A DNA stretch of 64,000 nucleotides from Sphingomonas sp. OK281 (GCF_900115295.1 NZ_FOVZ01000001.1:682001-746000), one strand, 5' to 3'. Numbered from the stretch's first letter, positions 1 through 10,180 are shown. Notes: generated by a model from the sequence alone, not told the origin. Translations and numbers: made by a program.

Positions 1-963
1 CGCCGCGACGGCGCCGTAGATGTCCTCCTGGTCCCATTGGCTGCCGACCCAGAGCGTCTGCACGGTCTGCGGCTGCTTGGGGAGGATCGTCTCCAGCGCC
101 TGGCCCTGCCAGAACGCGTCATAGGTCGGGTGATCGTGCATGCGATTGACGAACGGCAGTTGTCCGAGTCCGCGGCTTTTCACGAAGTCGCTGGCGGATC
201 CGGCGCGGAGGAAGGTGTCGTAATCGTCGTAGGCGTCGCGCCAGAGGTCGCCGGCCTCGCCCTTCGCGGCGTCCTGCGTGTAGTAATAGTCGTAGCCGAT
301 CTGGCGGAAGGCGCCGCCGTGGAAGTCGTCGTCGCCCTTCCACGTGTTGATCACCGGGTTCATCGGGACGGCGGCTTTGAGCGCCGGGTGCGGGTTCACC
401 AGCGCCATCGCGGCCATCATGCCGTCGTAGCTGGTGCCGATGATGCCGACGCGGCCGTTCGAGTTCTTGAGGTTCTTCACGAGCCAGTCGATCGTGTCGT
501 AGGCGTCGGTCGAGTGATCGACTTTCGTCTTGTTGAGCGGGCCGATCAGCGGGCGTTCGTTGATGTACGCGCCGTTCGAGCCGTTCTTGCCGCGGACGTC
601 CTCGAACACGCGGATGTAGCCGGCGTCGAAGAACATCGCGTCGGATGCGCGGAGGTTCATCGCGCCGCTCGAACTCGATGAGCGGCTGGCGCTGCTCTCG
701 GCGTTGTAGGGGGTGCGCTGGAGCAGGATGGGGGCGTCGGTGAGGCCCTTGCGCTGGACGATGACGGCGTGGAGCGTGACGCCGTCGCGCATCTTGATGT
801 CGACCTCACGGCGGTCGAAGTCGAAGCTGGCGTTGGCGGGGACGAACTTGGCGGGGATGTCGCCGCCGGGGGGCGGGGCCTTTTCCTTCTGCGCCCCGAC
901 GATCGCGGGGGCGGACGTCGCGAGCAAGGCCAGCGTGATCGTCGTAAGAGCCTTGAGCCGCAT
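1..963 (-). CDS. CocE/NonD family hydrolase, partial (3' end beyond window)
   Basis: The reading frame is open from an ATG at 963 to base 1, giving 321 codons with no stop, so the C-terminus is off the left edge. The first 24 residues form a typical Sec signal peptide (Arg/Lys start, Leu/Ala/Thr core, Ala-x-Gly-Ala end), so the enzyme is exported. The motif GTSYDG places the nucleophile Ser at about residue 178. This matches the alpha-amino-acid ester hydrolase / glutaryl-7-ACA acylase / cocaine esterase (X-Pro peptidase S15) superfamily, which hydrolyses esters or amides through a Ser-His-Asp triad. The Asp and His would lie in the missing part. A GAGGA stretch sits just before the ATG. The substrate cannot be inferred; it could equally be annotated as an S15 peptidase. 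Confidence 0.85.
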   Translation of the reverse strand, partial: MRLKALTTITLALLATSAPAIVGAQKEKAPPPGGDIPAKFVPANASFDFDRREVDIKMRDGVTLHAVIVQRKGLTDAPILLQRTPYNAESSASRSSSSSGAMNLRASDAMFFDAGYIRVFEDVRGKNGSNGAYINERPLIGPLNKTKVDHSTDAYDTIDWLVKNLKNSNGRVGIIGTSYDGMMAAMALVNPHPALKAAVPMNPVINTWKGDDDFHGGAFRQIGYDYYYTQDAAKGEAGDLWRDAYDDYDTFLRAGSASDFVKSRGLGQLPFVNRMHDHPTYDAFWQGQALETILPKQPQTVQTLWVGSQWDQEDIYGAVAA

Positions 964-1060
964 CGTTTTCCTCACCGTATTTTGCCGGATGGTGGTGGCA
1001 CGGTTTCGAGGGTGGCGGCAATGGCTAGTGTTGGAGAGTGTGGGGTCTTCTGGCTCCCAT

Positions 1061-1160
1061 CCCTGGAAGGGAGGGGTTGGGGGTGGGTTGGCCGGCTTGA
1101 GTCACGCCCGTCGGATATGTGGAAGCAGACCCACCCCCGACCCCTCCCTTCCAGGGAGGG
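1061..1160. repeat. Intergenic inverted-repeat element, family A copy 1
   Basis: The arm CCCTGGAAGGGAGGGG is followed by a GGGTGGGT block and, about 60 bases later, by the reverse complement of both. The whole element is an imperfect palindrome able to form a long hairpin. It lies between the CocE-type gene and the CHAP gene. Near-identical copies occur at 17088, 18375 and 46341. Confidence 0.8.
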
Positions 1161-1166
1161 GGGAAA

Positions 1167-1733
1167 TTAGCGGGCGATGGGTTCGCCACTTACCGGGACA
1201 TACGCGTCGATCAGCGCGCCCACATAATCAGGGTTGCGGCTCGTCAGTTCAGCGGCGGCGTGCGCATGACCGTAGATGAAGCCGTACACCGGATACACCC
1301 CGCCGCCTAGGCCATCGACGTCCTTGTACCAGACCTTCACGTCGCTCCAGTCGTTGTTGCGCGAGACGTCGAACAGCGTGACGTCCTGTTCGGCATGGCC
1401 GCGCTCGCCGTTCTGGCGCGACCAGTTGGCGTGAGTGAGCATGACGACGCGCTTCTCGACCACCCGGCTGACGACCGCGACATGGCCGAACGGCAGGCGC
1501 GGGGTCTTGGCGAAGACGATGACCGCGCCTTCCTTGGGCTTGTGCGTGCGTTCATACTTGCCGTCCGCCTGGTCCCACCAGGTCCAGGCGTTGCCGTAGA
1601 GCTGGATCCCCGATGCGGCACGCGCGAAGGGCACGCACTGGCCGACATAGTCGAGCAGCGAACTGGCTCGAGCGCCGACGGCCGAGGCGGCAGCAAGCGC
1701 GAGCGTGAAGAGCGTTCGGGGGATTCGCTTCAT
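1167..1733 (-). CDS. Secreted CHAP-domain amidase/peptidase
   Basis: This 188-residue protein has an N-terminal signal peptide (KR start, Leu/Ala-rich core, cleavage near Ala-Arg-Ala at 21-23). It is followed by a CHAP domain (cysteine, histidine-dependent amidohydrolase/peptidase, NlpC/P60-like). The expected catalytic Cys is C33 in GQCVPFAR and the His is H84 in FGHVAVV. CHAP enzymes cut amide bonds in peptidoglycan stem peptides or crossbridges, so a periplasmic cell-wall role is likely. It is short and single-domain, with no LysM or SH3 binding module. Its neighbours on the same strand are unrelated, and the 3' side abuts a repeat element. The start is the ATG at 1733; no strong Shine-Dalgarno is seen. 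Confidence 0.82.
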   Translation of the reverse strand: MKRIPRTLFTLALAAASAVGARASSLLDYVGQCVPFARAASGIQLYGNAWTWWDQADGKYERTHKPKEGAVIVFAKTPRLPFGHVAVVSRVVEKRVVMLTHANWSRQNGERGHAEQDVTLFDVSRNNDWSDVKVWYKDVDGLGGGVYPVYGFIYGHAHAAAELTSRNPDYVGALIDAYVPVSGEPIAR

Positions 1734-1781
1734 GCACCGATGCTATCGTGCGGTTGGTGACCGGTGGGTTGCGGCCTATGG

Positions 1782-3317
1782 TTAACGAATGGCTCCACCG
1801 CGTTTTTCGGGCGGATCGGCGCGCGCATACAGCGCCCAGTCGACACCCGACAGGACGGCCCTCCGCCGGACGATCAGCAGGCGATAGTGCGCGGCGCATC
1901 GCGACACGGTGCGCGCGGCGGGTGCATCGTCGTCGAGGTCGACGTGGAGGAACCCTGCAGCGGGGCATTCATGCACGATTCGAAGCGGATAGCCGCGCTC
2001 AGCCGCTGCCACGCGCAAGGTGGCGATCGGGCGGAGATGATCGACCGACACGCTCGCACCCGACGGGCTGAGCGCCGCCATCGCCGCGATTGCCGCCCCG
2101 GTGTCGCCCCGGCGCAGTGCGGCTTGCGAGAGATCGTCGCGGATACCTGCCACCGTGATTAGGGCGAGGATGATGCCGCTGACGATCCGGGTTCCGCGCG
2201 CTTTGCCGAGGCCATCGGTGAGGAGGGTGGCGATGAGCAGGATCAGCGCCAGCGAGGATACGAGGAAATAGCGCGGCATGCCGGTGTTGCCGACGCGCAG
2301 CACGGCAAGGCCGAGCGGCAGTCCGACGATCGCGGCGAGGTAGAAGATCGCGACCGGATCGCGCCGCCGGACGACCGTGACGAGGGCGAGCGCGATGCCG
2401 ACGATCGCGATGCCCGCGATCCAGGTCGGTGCGGCGAGACCGCCGACGCTGGCAGCGACCATGACGACGAGAGCATGACCCAGCGCGGCGGGCGAGAACG
2501 CGACGTAATCGCCGACCTGCATCCCGGTCGGGCTCGCCGCCGCAGCGCCCAGCACCACGCCGAACACGGCGGCTGTCGCGACGATCGTCGGCAGCAGGAG
2601 CCGGATCGCGCGCGGCGTCGCACCGTCTCCGGGATGCCGGTTTCGCAGTGCGACCGCAACCCACAGGCTAATCGCGCAGAGTCCGAAGACCATCGTCAGT
2701 TGCGAGAAGAGTCCAAGTGTGGCGAGTGCGGCCAGTTGCCACCGCGGCCCGTTCTCGTCCCTGGCCGCGGCGAGCCAGCGCAGGACGAGCCAGACCATCG
2801 TCGTCAGCGCGAGCAGCATCGGCATGTAGCCACGCGCTTCCGAGCCGTAATCGACCATGATCGGCGCCACCGCGACGAGTGCGGCGGTGACGAGCGCGTA
2901 ACGGGTACTGCGCTGCGCCCCGATCGCCGCGGCGACGACGATCATCGCGGTGCCGGTGGCGATCGACAGCGCGCGCAGTGCGAGCGGGGGGGCGCCGAAG
3001 CCGACCAGCCACATCCACAGGCTGTTCAGATGGTGGTTGTTGTCATGATTGATCGCAGTGACGATCCCGAGCGGCGTCCGCGCGCGCTCGACCATGACGG
3101 CGGACCACGCCTCGTCGACCCAGAGGCCACCGCGGGCGCTCCACAGGCGCAGGGCGAGGCCGATCAGAACTATTGCCAGGAGCAGGGCGGTGGCACGCGT
3201 ATTGTCTACACGGGCTGGGGCGTGCTGCCCGTCAGGCGCGCGCGGACCTATCGATCCTCTCCCGCCAGGGGGGGGGGGCAGGCGGAGCCTGACGGAGGGG
3301 GCGGTAAGGGGCCACAT
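1782..3317 (-). CDS. Multi-spanning GT-C / family-39-like glycosyltransferase membrane protein
   Basis: This is a very hydrophobic protein of about 511 residues with roughly ten or more membrane helices. The first periplasmic loop carries LWVDEAWSA, the acidic Asp-Glu motif expected in GT-C enzymes of the PMT/ArnT (GT39) type, which use polyprenyl-phosphate sugars. The C-terminus is a soluble periplasmic tail. The frame is open further upstream to a GTG at 3356, but everything before about residue 35 is encoded inside an intergenic repeat element and is Pro/Arg-rich. The ATG at 3317 with a GGAGG about 11 bases upstream is preferred, and even this start leaves repeat-derived residues. Donor and acceptor are unknown. 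Confidence 0.72.
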   Translation of the reverse strand: MWPLTAPSVRLRLPPPPGGRGSIGPRAPDGQHAPARVDNTRATALLLAIVLIGLALRLWSARGGLWVDEAWSAVMVERARTPLGIVTAINHDNNHHLNSLWMWLVGFGAPPLALRALSIATGTAMIVVAAAIGAQRSTRYALVTAALVAVAPIMVDYGSEARGYMPMLLALTTMVWLVLRWLAAARDENGPRWQLAALATLGLFSQLTMVFGLCAISLWVAVALRNRHPGDGATPRAIRLLLPTIVATAAVFGVVLGAAAASPTGMQVGDYVAFSPAALGHALVVMVAASVGGLAAPTWIAGIAIVGIALALVTVVRRRDPVAIFYLAAIVGLPLGLAVLRVGNTGMPRYFLVSSLALILLIATLLTDGLGKARGTRIVSGIILALITVAGIRDDLSQAALRRGDTGAAIAAMAALSPSGASVSVDHLRPIATLRVAAAERGYPLRIVHECPAAGFLHVDLDDDAPAARTVSRCAAHYRLLIVRRRAVLSGVDWALYARADPPEKRGGAIR

Positions 3318-3380
3318 CGGTTTCGTGTCCTCCCCCTCCGTCGCCTTCGGCGCCACCTCCCCCTGGCGGGGGAGGATTGC
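3252..3380. repeat. Intergenic inverted-repeat element, family E
   Basis: Complementary arms CTCCCGCCAGGGGG and CCCCCTGGCGGGGGAG flank a centre with a second complementary pair (GACGGAGGGGGC and the CCCCCTCCGTC block). The element overlaps the possible 5' coding end of the glycosyltransferase-like gene, so it may supply its ribosome-binding region or its first codons. Confidence 0.7.
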
Positions 3381-3423
3381 AATCGTCGTCCAGGCCTATG
3401 GCGCGACTTGGTTAAGGACGTCC

Positions 3424-4278
3424 TTACCCCTGGTTCTTCTGTCGTTTCGCCATGAAGGCGAGGCGTTCGAACAGCATGACGTCCTGTTCGTTCTTGAGCA
3501 GCGCACCGTGCAGCGGCGGGATCGCCTTGGTCGGGTCGCGGTTCTGGAGGATGTCGAGCGGCATGTCCTCGTGCAGCAGCAGCTTGAGCCAGTCGAGCAA
3601 TTCGCTGGTCGAGGGCTTCTTCTTCAGGCCCGGCACGTCGCGGACGTCGTAGAACAGGTCCATCGCCTTCGACACGAGGATCTTCTGGATACCGGGGAAG
3701 TGGACGTCGACGATCGACTGCATCGTGCCGCGATCGGGAAACTTGATGTAGTGGAAGAAGCACCGGCGGAGGAACGCGTCGGGCAGTTCCTTCTCGTTGT
3801 TGCTGGTGATGATGACGATCGGGCGCTCGACCGCGCGCACGGTTTCCTTGGTCTCGTAGACGTGGAACTCCATCCGATCGAGCTCCTGCAACAGGTCGTT
3901 GGGGAACTCGATATCGGCCTTGTCGATCTCGTCGATCAGCAGGACCGGCGGCGCGGGCTGCGTGAACGCCTCCCACAGCTTGCCCTTGCGGATATAGTTG
4001 CCGATGTCGTGGACACGCGCATCGCCGAGCTGGCCGTCGCGCAGGCGGGCGACCGCATCATATTCGTAGAGGCCCTGTTGGGCCTTGGTGGTCGACTTGA
4101 TGTTCCACTCGATCAGCGGTGCGCCCAAGGCTTTCGCGATCTCGTAGGCGAGGACTGTCTTGCCGGTGCCGGGTTCGCCCTTGATCAGCAGCGGACGGCG
4201 CAGCGTCACGGCGGCATTGACCGCGACTTTCAAATCGTCGGTCGCGACGTAGCTCTGGGTGCCCTCGAAGCGCTTCAT
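3424..4278 (-). CDS. MoxR-family AAA+ ATPase
   Basis: This is a 284-residue single-domain AAA+ protein. Walker A is GEPGTGKT (about residues 34-41), Walker B is LLIDEIDKAD (about 110-119), the sensor region is ITSNNEKELPDAF, and arginines follow in LRRC. MoxR ATPases act as chaperones that mature metal enzymes or surface complexes, usually with a VWA-domain (CoxE/DUF58) partner. No VWA gene is adjacent here: downstream lies the GT-C gene, and upstream, 67 bases away on the same strand, is an unknown protein. The frame is open to 4473, but those extra residues are Ser/Arg-rich and unlike the family. The ATG at 4278, preceded by GGGAC, gives the normal length. Confidence 0.88.
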   Translation of the reverse strand: MKRFEGTQSYVATDDLKVAVNAAVTLRRPLLIKGEPGTGKTVLAYEIAKALGAPLIEWNIKSTTKAQQGLYEYDAVARLRDGQLGDARVHDIGNYIRKGKLWEAFTQPAPPVLLIDEIDKADIEFPNDLLQELDRMEFHVYETKETVRAVERPIVIITSNNEKELPDAFLRRCFFHYIKFPDRGTMQSIVDVHFPGIQKILVSKAMDLFYDVRDVPGLKKKPSTSELLDWLKLLLHEDMPLDILQNRDPTKAIPPLHGALLKNEQDVMLFERLAFMAKRQKNQG

Positions 4279-4345
4279 GCGATGTCCCGTCCGGTTCTGA
4301 ATACCCGGTATGGATAGAGGGTTTCCGCCAGATGACGCAAGCCGG

Positions 4346-5020
4346 TTACAGGTCGCCGCGAGCGCTCGACCGTGCTTCGAGCAGCGACCACAAGCCACGG
4401 TGCTGCGCGAAGAGTTGCTGCGCGCCAAACAGGATTGCGCGCTGGGTGCCAGGAGAGGTGCCGAGCTCCGCAATGATCGCGGCGGTGTCGGTCTCTGACG
4501 GAAGGGTGAGCGGCGCGACGGCTACCCCGAACCGATCGGCTGCGACATCGAGCACGCGACGGATCGAACGCCAGTCCTGCAGCAACGCGGCGACGGCGCC
4601 GGTCGCGCAGCCCCGACGCTCCGAGCGAGCCAGCATCTCCAGCGCGTGACGTTCTCCGACCAGCGCCGATTCGGTTTCCGCCTGGCCGGGAGTCGAGGGG
4701 AGTGGCCCGACCGCGGCCGTCAACCGGGCCAGGTATGCGCGCTCGTCGACGAACCCGGTAGCGGCGATCGCGAGCCAGTCCCGTGCCTCGGGCTGGACGG
4801 CGTTCGCCAGGACGTCGGCGATCATGTCGGGATGGTCGCCATGCACCGCGCACAGTGCGTGGACCGCGTCGGACAGGTTGCGCTGGCCGGGGCTGCCGGC
4901 GATGAGGCGTGCATAATGCGGATGCGCCGTGCTGCCGTCCGCGTCGGCGAGGAGGACGAGCGCATCCCATGCGCTGCGCTCGCCTGGCTCCCCGTCCTGT
5001 CTGCCCGCGTTCGAACCCAT
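4346..5020 (-). CDS. Conserved hypothetical protein, Ala-rich helical
   Basis: I do not recognise a family with certainty. The predicted product has 224 residues, is soluble, rich in Ala, Leu, Arg and Asp, and probably all-helical, with no signal peptide and no membrane segment. Recognisable stretches include a WDALVLLADADGS segment near the N-terminus and a C-terminal LFAQHRGLWSLLEARS helix. The long open frame to 5371 is not used, because the ATG at 5020 has GGGGA five bases upstream and the residues before it are low quality. The gene lies 67 bases upstream of the MoxR ATPase on the same strand, so the two are probably co-transcribed and this protein could be a client or partner (inference). 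Confidence 0.65.
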   Translation of the reverse strand: MGSNAGRQDGEPGERSAWDALVLLADADGSTAHPHYARLIAGSPGQRNLSDAVHALCAVHGDHPDMIADVLANAVQPEARDWLAIAATGFVDERAYLARLTAAVGPLPSTPGQAETESALVGERHALEMLARSERRGCATGAVAALLQDWRSIRRVLDVAADRFGVAVAPLTLPSETDTAAIIAELGTSPGTQRAILFGAQQLFAQHRGLWSLLEARSSARGDL

Positions 5021-5286
5021 TATTCCCCGGCCATGCTGCACCACGGAAAGCCTGATCCGCGACGATGTCCCGCTCTCGATAAACGAAGGACGTAAAGACG
5101 AAGTGTACGCGGCGTTCATCATGACGCGGTCGATGGTTTCGACGATCGTGCGGGCCGTGGCTATTTCGTTGAACCCGCGCCCAATGCGCCCTTTACGCCA
5201 GCGAGTGCCGCCGCGATAACGCGCGACCGAACATTTTCGGGTCTGCCGGGCGGTATCCGGCGGGATGATCCCACGGAGACTACAGG

Positions 5287-7602
5287 ATGCGCACATGGTT
5301 GCTCGGGCTTGCACTTGCTTCGGTCGGAACCGCCGCGATGGCCGCTGATCAGGTTGCGCCGCCCGCCGCACCGGCCACGCCGGCTCCTGCGCCTGTTCGC
5401 CCGGTCGAAGCGGCCAAGCCCGGTGACCTGACGATGGCGCGCGTGTTCGGCAATCCGGACCTGTCGGGATCGCAGCCGAAAGCGGTCCGCCTGTCGCCGG
5501 ACGGCACGCTGCTGACGAGCCTGCGCAATCGCGACGACGAGAAGGAACGCTTCGATCTCTGGGCGGTCGATACCGCGACCGGGCAGGCGCGCATGCTGGT
5601 CGATTCGAAGACCGTCGGTAGCGGCGCCGAACTGACCGAAGCCGAGAAGATGCAGCGCGAGCGTGCGCGGATCGGCGGCCAGAAGGGCATCGTCGCGTAT
5701 GACTGGGCGCCCGACGGCAAGTCGATCCTCGTGCCGCTCGACGGCGACCTGTATCTCGCCGGGCTCGACGGCAAGGTCAAGCGGCTGACCAACACGCCCG
5801 GCGGCGAGCTGAACCCGGTGGTCAGCCCCAAGGGCAGCTTCGTGTCGTTCGTCCGCGACCAGAATTTGTTCGTCCAGCCGCTCGCCGGCGGCGACGCGCG
5901 GGCGGTGACGACCGGCGGTGGCGGCACCGTGCATTTCGGCGAGGCGGAGTTCGTCGCGCAGGAGGAAATGCACCGCGACACCGGCTATTGGTGGTCGCCC
6001 GACGAACGCTATGTCGCGGTCGAGCGGTTCGACGAGGCCCCCGTCCATACCGCGACGCGCGCGTCGATCGGCGCGACCGGGACCAAGGTCTACGAGCAGC
6101 GCTATCCGGCCGCTGGTACGCCGAACGTGCTGGTCGATCTCTATATCATGAAGCCCGACGGCTCGGGACAGGTGAAGGTCGATCTCGGCACCAACCCGGA
6201 CATCTATCTCGCGCGCGTCGACTGGACGCCGGATGGCCGGATGCTGCTCGTCCAGCGCCAGAGTCGTGACCAGAAGCTGCTGGAGATGCTCCGCGTCGAT
6301 CCGGCGACGGGCAAGTCGACGGTGCTGTTCACTGAGAAGTCGGGCGTGAAGAGCTGGCTCAACCTGTCCGACGCGTATCGCGTGCTGAAGGACGGCAGCC
6401 TGATCTGGCGCTCGGAGCGGAGCGGCTATGGCCAGCTCTACCGGTTCGCGTCGGGGAAATGGACGCAGCTGACCAAGGGCGACTGGGTCGTCACCGATCT
6501 GGTCGGCGTGGACGAAGCCAAGGGCCGCTTGTTCTTCCTCGGCAACAAGGACGACGTGCTCGAGCAACAGCTCTATTCGGTCGACGTCGCCAAGCCGAAC
6601 GTGATCACCAGGCTGACCGAAGCCGGCTGGTGGAACAGCGCGACGATGGATGCGGCCGCGAGCCGGTTCATCATCTCGCGCTCGAACCCCAAGCAGCCGA
6701 CGCAGGTGTATCTGGCGGACGCGACCGGCAAGCGGCTCTCGTGGATCAACGAGAATGCCGTCGTCGAGGGGCATCCCTATTATCCGTATCTGTCGAGCCA
6801 CCAGGAGACCAAGTTCGGGACGCTGAAGGCCAAGAACGGCATGACGCTCCACTGGGAGATGATCACGCCGCCGCTGGAACCGGGCAAGAAATACCCGGTG
6901 TTCTTCGAGCATTACGGCGGACCCGGCACCGGCCAGGTCGTCACGCGTGGCTGGCAGGGCGCGCTGCCGCAGTATCTCGTCGATCGCGGCTATATCTATT
7001 TCAAGATCGACAATCGCGGCTCTTTCAACCGCGGCAAGGCGTTCGAGGACCAGATCTATCATGCGATGGGGACGGTCGAGGTCGAGGACCAGCTGTCGGG
7101 TGCGAACTATTTGAAGTCCTTGCCGTTCGTCGAGCCGAGCAAGATCGCGACCTATGGCTGGTCCTATGGCGGCTATATGTCGCTGAAGATGCTGGAGAAG
7201 ACGCCGGGCGTGTATGCCGCCGCGGTATCGGGCGCGCCGGTGACCGACTGGCAGCTGTACGACACGCATTATACCGAGCGCTATCTGGGCGATCCGGCAA
7301 AGGACCCGGCGAGCTATGCGACGTCGGCGGCGGTCGAGGAGGCGAACCGCATCGTCGATCCGTTGCTGCTGATCCACGGCATGGCGGACGACAATGTGTT
7401 CCTCGACAATTCGACCAAGGTTGCCGCGCGGATGCAGGCGACGGATACGCCGTTCGAGATGATGTTCTACCCGGGCTATACGCACCGCGTGGCGGGGCCG
7501 GGGATCAGCGAGCATGTCTGGGGGACGATCCTGAACTTCCTCGACCGGACGGTGAAGGACAAGCCGCTTCCAGCCGAGACTGCACCGGCACCGGCGAAGT
7601 AG
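5287..7602 (+). CDS. Dipeptidyl-peptidase IV family serine peptidase (S9B), secreted
   Basis: This 771-residue protein removes Xaa-Pro/Ala dipeptides from peptide N-termini. It has a signal peptide (MRTWLLGLALASVGTAAMA), a beta-propeller DPPIV_N domain (about 90-500) and an alpha/beta hydrolase domain (about 540-755). The catalytic Ser is S626 in GWSYGG, the Asp lies in HGMADDN (701/702), and the His is H733 in YPGYTHR. The paired glutamates that bind the substrate amino terminus are E226-E227 in AEFVAQEEM. The C-terminus is a short Ala/Pro tail. The ATG at 5287 follows a GGAGAC ribosome-binding site. MgtC starts only 6 bases after its stop, suggesting co-transcription. A long antisense ORF across it is a codon-bias shadow. 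Confidence 0.95.
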   Translation: MRTWLLGLALASVGTAAMAADQVAPPAAPATPAPAPVRPVEAAKPGDLTMARVFGNPDLSGSQPKAVRLSPDGTLLTSLRNRDDEKERFDLWAVDTATGQARMLVDSKTVGSGAELTEAEKMQRERARIGGQKGIVAYDWAPDGKSILVPLDGDLYLAGLDGKVKRLTNTPGGELNPVVSPKGSFVSFVRDQNLFVQPLAGGDARAVTTGGGGTVHFGEAEFVAQEEMHRDTGYWWSPDERYVAVERFDEAPVHTATRASIGATGTKVYEQRYPAAGTPNVLVDLYIMKPDGSGQVKVDLGTNPDIYLARVDWTPDGRMLLVQRQSRDQKLLEMLRVDPATGKSTVLFTEKSGVKSWLNLSDAYRVLKDGSLIWRSERSGYGQLYRFASGKWTQLTKGDWVVTDLVGVDEAKGRLFFLGNKDDVLEQQLYSVDVAKPNVITRLTEAGWWNSATMDAAASRFIISRSNPKQPTQVYLADATGKRLSWINENAVVEGHPYYPYLSSHQETKFGTLKAKNGMTLHWEMITPPLEPGKKYPVFFEHYGGPGTGQVVTRGWQGALPQYLVDRGYIYFKIDNRGSFNRGKAFEDQIYHAMGTVEVEDQLSGANYLKSLPFVEPSKIATYGWSYGGYMSLKMLEKTPGVYAAAVSGAPVTDWQLYDTHYTERYLGDPAKDPASYATSAAVEEANRIVDPLLLIHGMADDNVFLDNSTKVAARMQATDTPFEMMFYPGYTHRVAGPGISEHVWGTILNFLDRTVKDKPLPAETAPAPAK

Positions 7603-7608
7603 ACGCCG

Positions 7609-8325
7609 GTGCGGTTCGTCGAGACGTTTCACTTCTGGCCGTTCCTCGACACGCTGGTGAGTTATATCGCCGCGTTCGTGTTCGGGACGCTGATCGGGGC
7701 GGAGCGGCAATACCGCCAGCGGACCGCGGGGTTGCGGACGAACACGCTGGTTGCGCTCGGGTCGGCGGCGTTCGTCGACCTCGGGCAGCGGCTGGGCGGG
7801 GACGTGGAGTCGATCAGGATCATCGCCTATGTCGTGTCGGGGATCGGCTTCCTCGGCGCGGGCGTGATCATGAAGGAGGGGATGAACGTCCGCGGGCTGA
7901 ACACCGCGGCGACGCTCTGGTGCTCGGCGGCCGTAGGGTCGTGCGCGGGTAGCGACATGATCGCGGAGGCGGGGTTGCTGACGTTCGTCGTGCTGCTGGC
8001 GAACACGGCGCTGCGGCCGCTGGTCGACGGGATCAACCGGATCCCGACCGAGGGGCGGACGATCGAGGCTACTTATAGCGTGATGGTGACCGCGGCGGCG
8101 GCGGATGCGGGGCCGATCGGCGATCTGGTGGTCGAGCATCTGGAAGCCGCGCAGTTGCAGGTGGCGGAACTGGACGTGACCGAGCGGGGGGAGGACCGGG
8201 TCGAGATTGCCGCGACGCTGGTGGCGACGAACGTGCCGGCGGAGGAGCTGGATTCGATTACGGATCACCTCGCGAAGGTGCATGGTATCGAGCATGCGAC
8301 CTGGCAGGCGCGGACGCATGATTGA
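7609..8325 (+). CDS. MgtC/SapB family membrane protein
   Basis: This 238-residue inner-membrane protein has four to five helices in the first 140 residues. It shows the MgtC signature GTLIGAERQYRQRTAGLRT followed by LVALGSAAF and GFLGAGVIMKEG. The last ~90 residues form a cytoplasmic ACT-like domain, as in long MgtC proteins. The family is linked to growth in low magnesium, intramacrophage survival and regulation of the F-ATP synthase; which of these applies here is unknown. The start is a GTG six bases after the DPPIV stop with no clear Shine-Dalgarno, consistent with translational coupling. A repeat cluster follows the stop. Confidence 0.88.
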   Translation: MRFVETFHFWPFLDTLVSYIAAFVFGTLIGAERQYRQRTAGLRTNTLVALGSAAFVDLGQRLGGDVESIRIIAYVVSGIGFLGAGVIMKEGMNVRGLNTAATLWCSAAVGSCAGSDMIAEAGLLTFVVLLANTALRPLVDGINRIPTEGRTIEATYSVMVTAAAADAGPIGDLVVEHLEAAQLQVAELDVTERGEDRVEIAATLVATNVPAEELDSITDHLAKVHGIEHATWQARTHD

Positions 8326-8348
8326 GCGGGCACAGACCTCACCTTACA

Positions 8349-8560
8349 TTCGGCACCACCCCGGCGAAGGCCGGGGCCCAATTGGGGGACGGCGCTAACT
8401 GAACGCAGTTCCCCGTTACTGCGACCTTTCCAATTGGACCCCGGCCTTCGCCGGGGGGGATGTTGGGCGGTACGGGTGGTCCAAGTCGAGCAGCACTAGC
8501 GTGTTCCCCCGCGAAGGCGGGGGCCCAGACTGGGCTCCCGCCTTCGCGGGAGAACACGGA
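8349..8560. repeat. Cluster of two intergenic palindromic repeats, family D
   Basis: The mgtC-asd space (370 bases) holds two inverted repeats. At 8356-8459 the arms are CCCCGGCGAAGGCCGGGGCC and its complement, with CAATTGG on both inner edges. At 8502-8556 the arms are CCCGCGAAGGCGGG and CCCGCCTTCGCGGG. The same sequences recur at 41277-41482 and 63707-63758. No gene is seen here. Confidence 0.8.
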
Positions 8561-8695
8561 AGAGGGGGTGCCGTCTCCCAGGTCCGGCCAAACCTCAAAC
8601 CCCAAACTCCCCCTATCCGCGCAACAAGTCGAAAGCCGTTGGACCTCGTCGCGCAACGTCGGTACTGCCCGCCCAAGTCCAATCGGAGTTAAGAC

Positions 8696-9721
<1,026 letters not shown>

Positions 9722-9768
9722 GTCGAACGGGGTCGTCAGGGCCCGTATCCGGTCGTATTTCCGTTTTG

Positions 9769-9805
9769 AAACCGCGTCGTCACCCAGGGTGACGGCGCGG
9801 TTTTT
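9769..9805 (+). terminator. Rho-independent terminator after asd
   Basis: The arms AACCGCGTCGTCACC and GGTGACGGCGCGGTT pair over about 15 bp with one G-U wobble and a tiny loop, and are followed directly by TTTTT. It ends the asd transcript. The rest of the roughly 375-base space up to the adhesin gene is relatively AT-rich and contains only a candidate promoter. Confidence 0.85.
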
Positions 9806-9977
9806 GCGATTCGCATCCGGAAACGACGACGGCGCGGTTGTCGTGCGATCGAACCGTTCCTGCCGTAATTCGACCCGCGGTTCCGATCAGACCCAGATTG
9901 GATTTCAATGTTAACTGTGGAAGCCAGCAGATTTTCGACGAAGTCCACTTCGACGCGCTTCGGTGAAACAAGAACGG

Positions 9978-10006
9978 TTTTGATATAATACCATTTTGAG
10001 TATAAT
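9978..10006 (+). promoter_or_regulatory. Candidate sigma-70-like promoter for the autotransporter
   Basis: A TATAAT box at 10001-10006 is preceded by TTTTGA with a 17-base spacer (or TTGATA with 15) in an unusually AT-rich island between asd and the adhesin. It would leave a 5' UTR of about 170 bases. This rests on pattern only and is untested. Confidence 0.35.
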
Positions 10007-10180
10007 CTGCGTCACCAACGGATCTATACTGTTGCGGTTCCTGAACTGTTCTTATTTATTACGGTAACCTGCTGTTAGGATCATTGGGCTGAACATTCTG
10101 CTGTTCCGGTAGTCGGATCTGGCATTCGACGACCTGGAAAGTTTGGGCTGCTGTTGCGGCCGCCAGTGGAGGGTTGTTTG

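Noticed and set aside
3413..3426. TAAGGACGTCCTTA, a perfect 14-bp palindrome at the moxR stop codon
   Set aside because: It has no T-tract, no promoter context and includes the stop codon itself; it is probably chance.
5161..8319. 1052-codon open frame on the minus strand across the DPPIV and MgtC genes
   Set aside because: It is the complement-frame shadow of high-GC codon bias in two clear genes. The translation is Arg/His/Asp-rich with no domain, and it starts inside mgtC.
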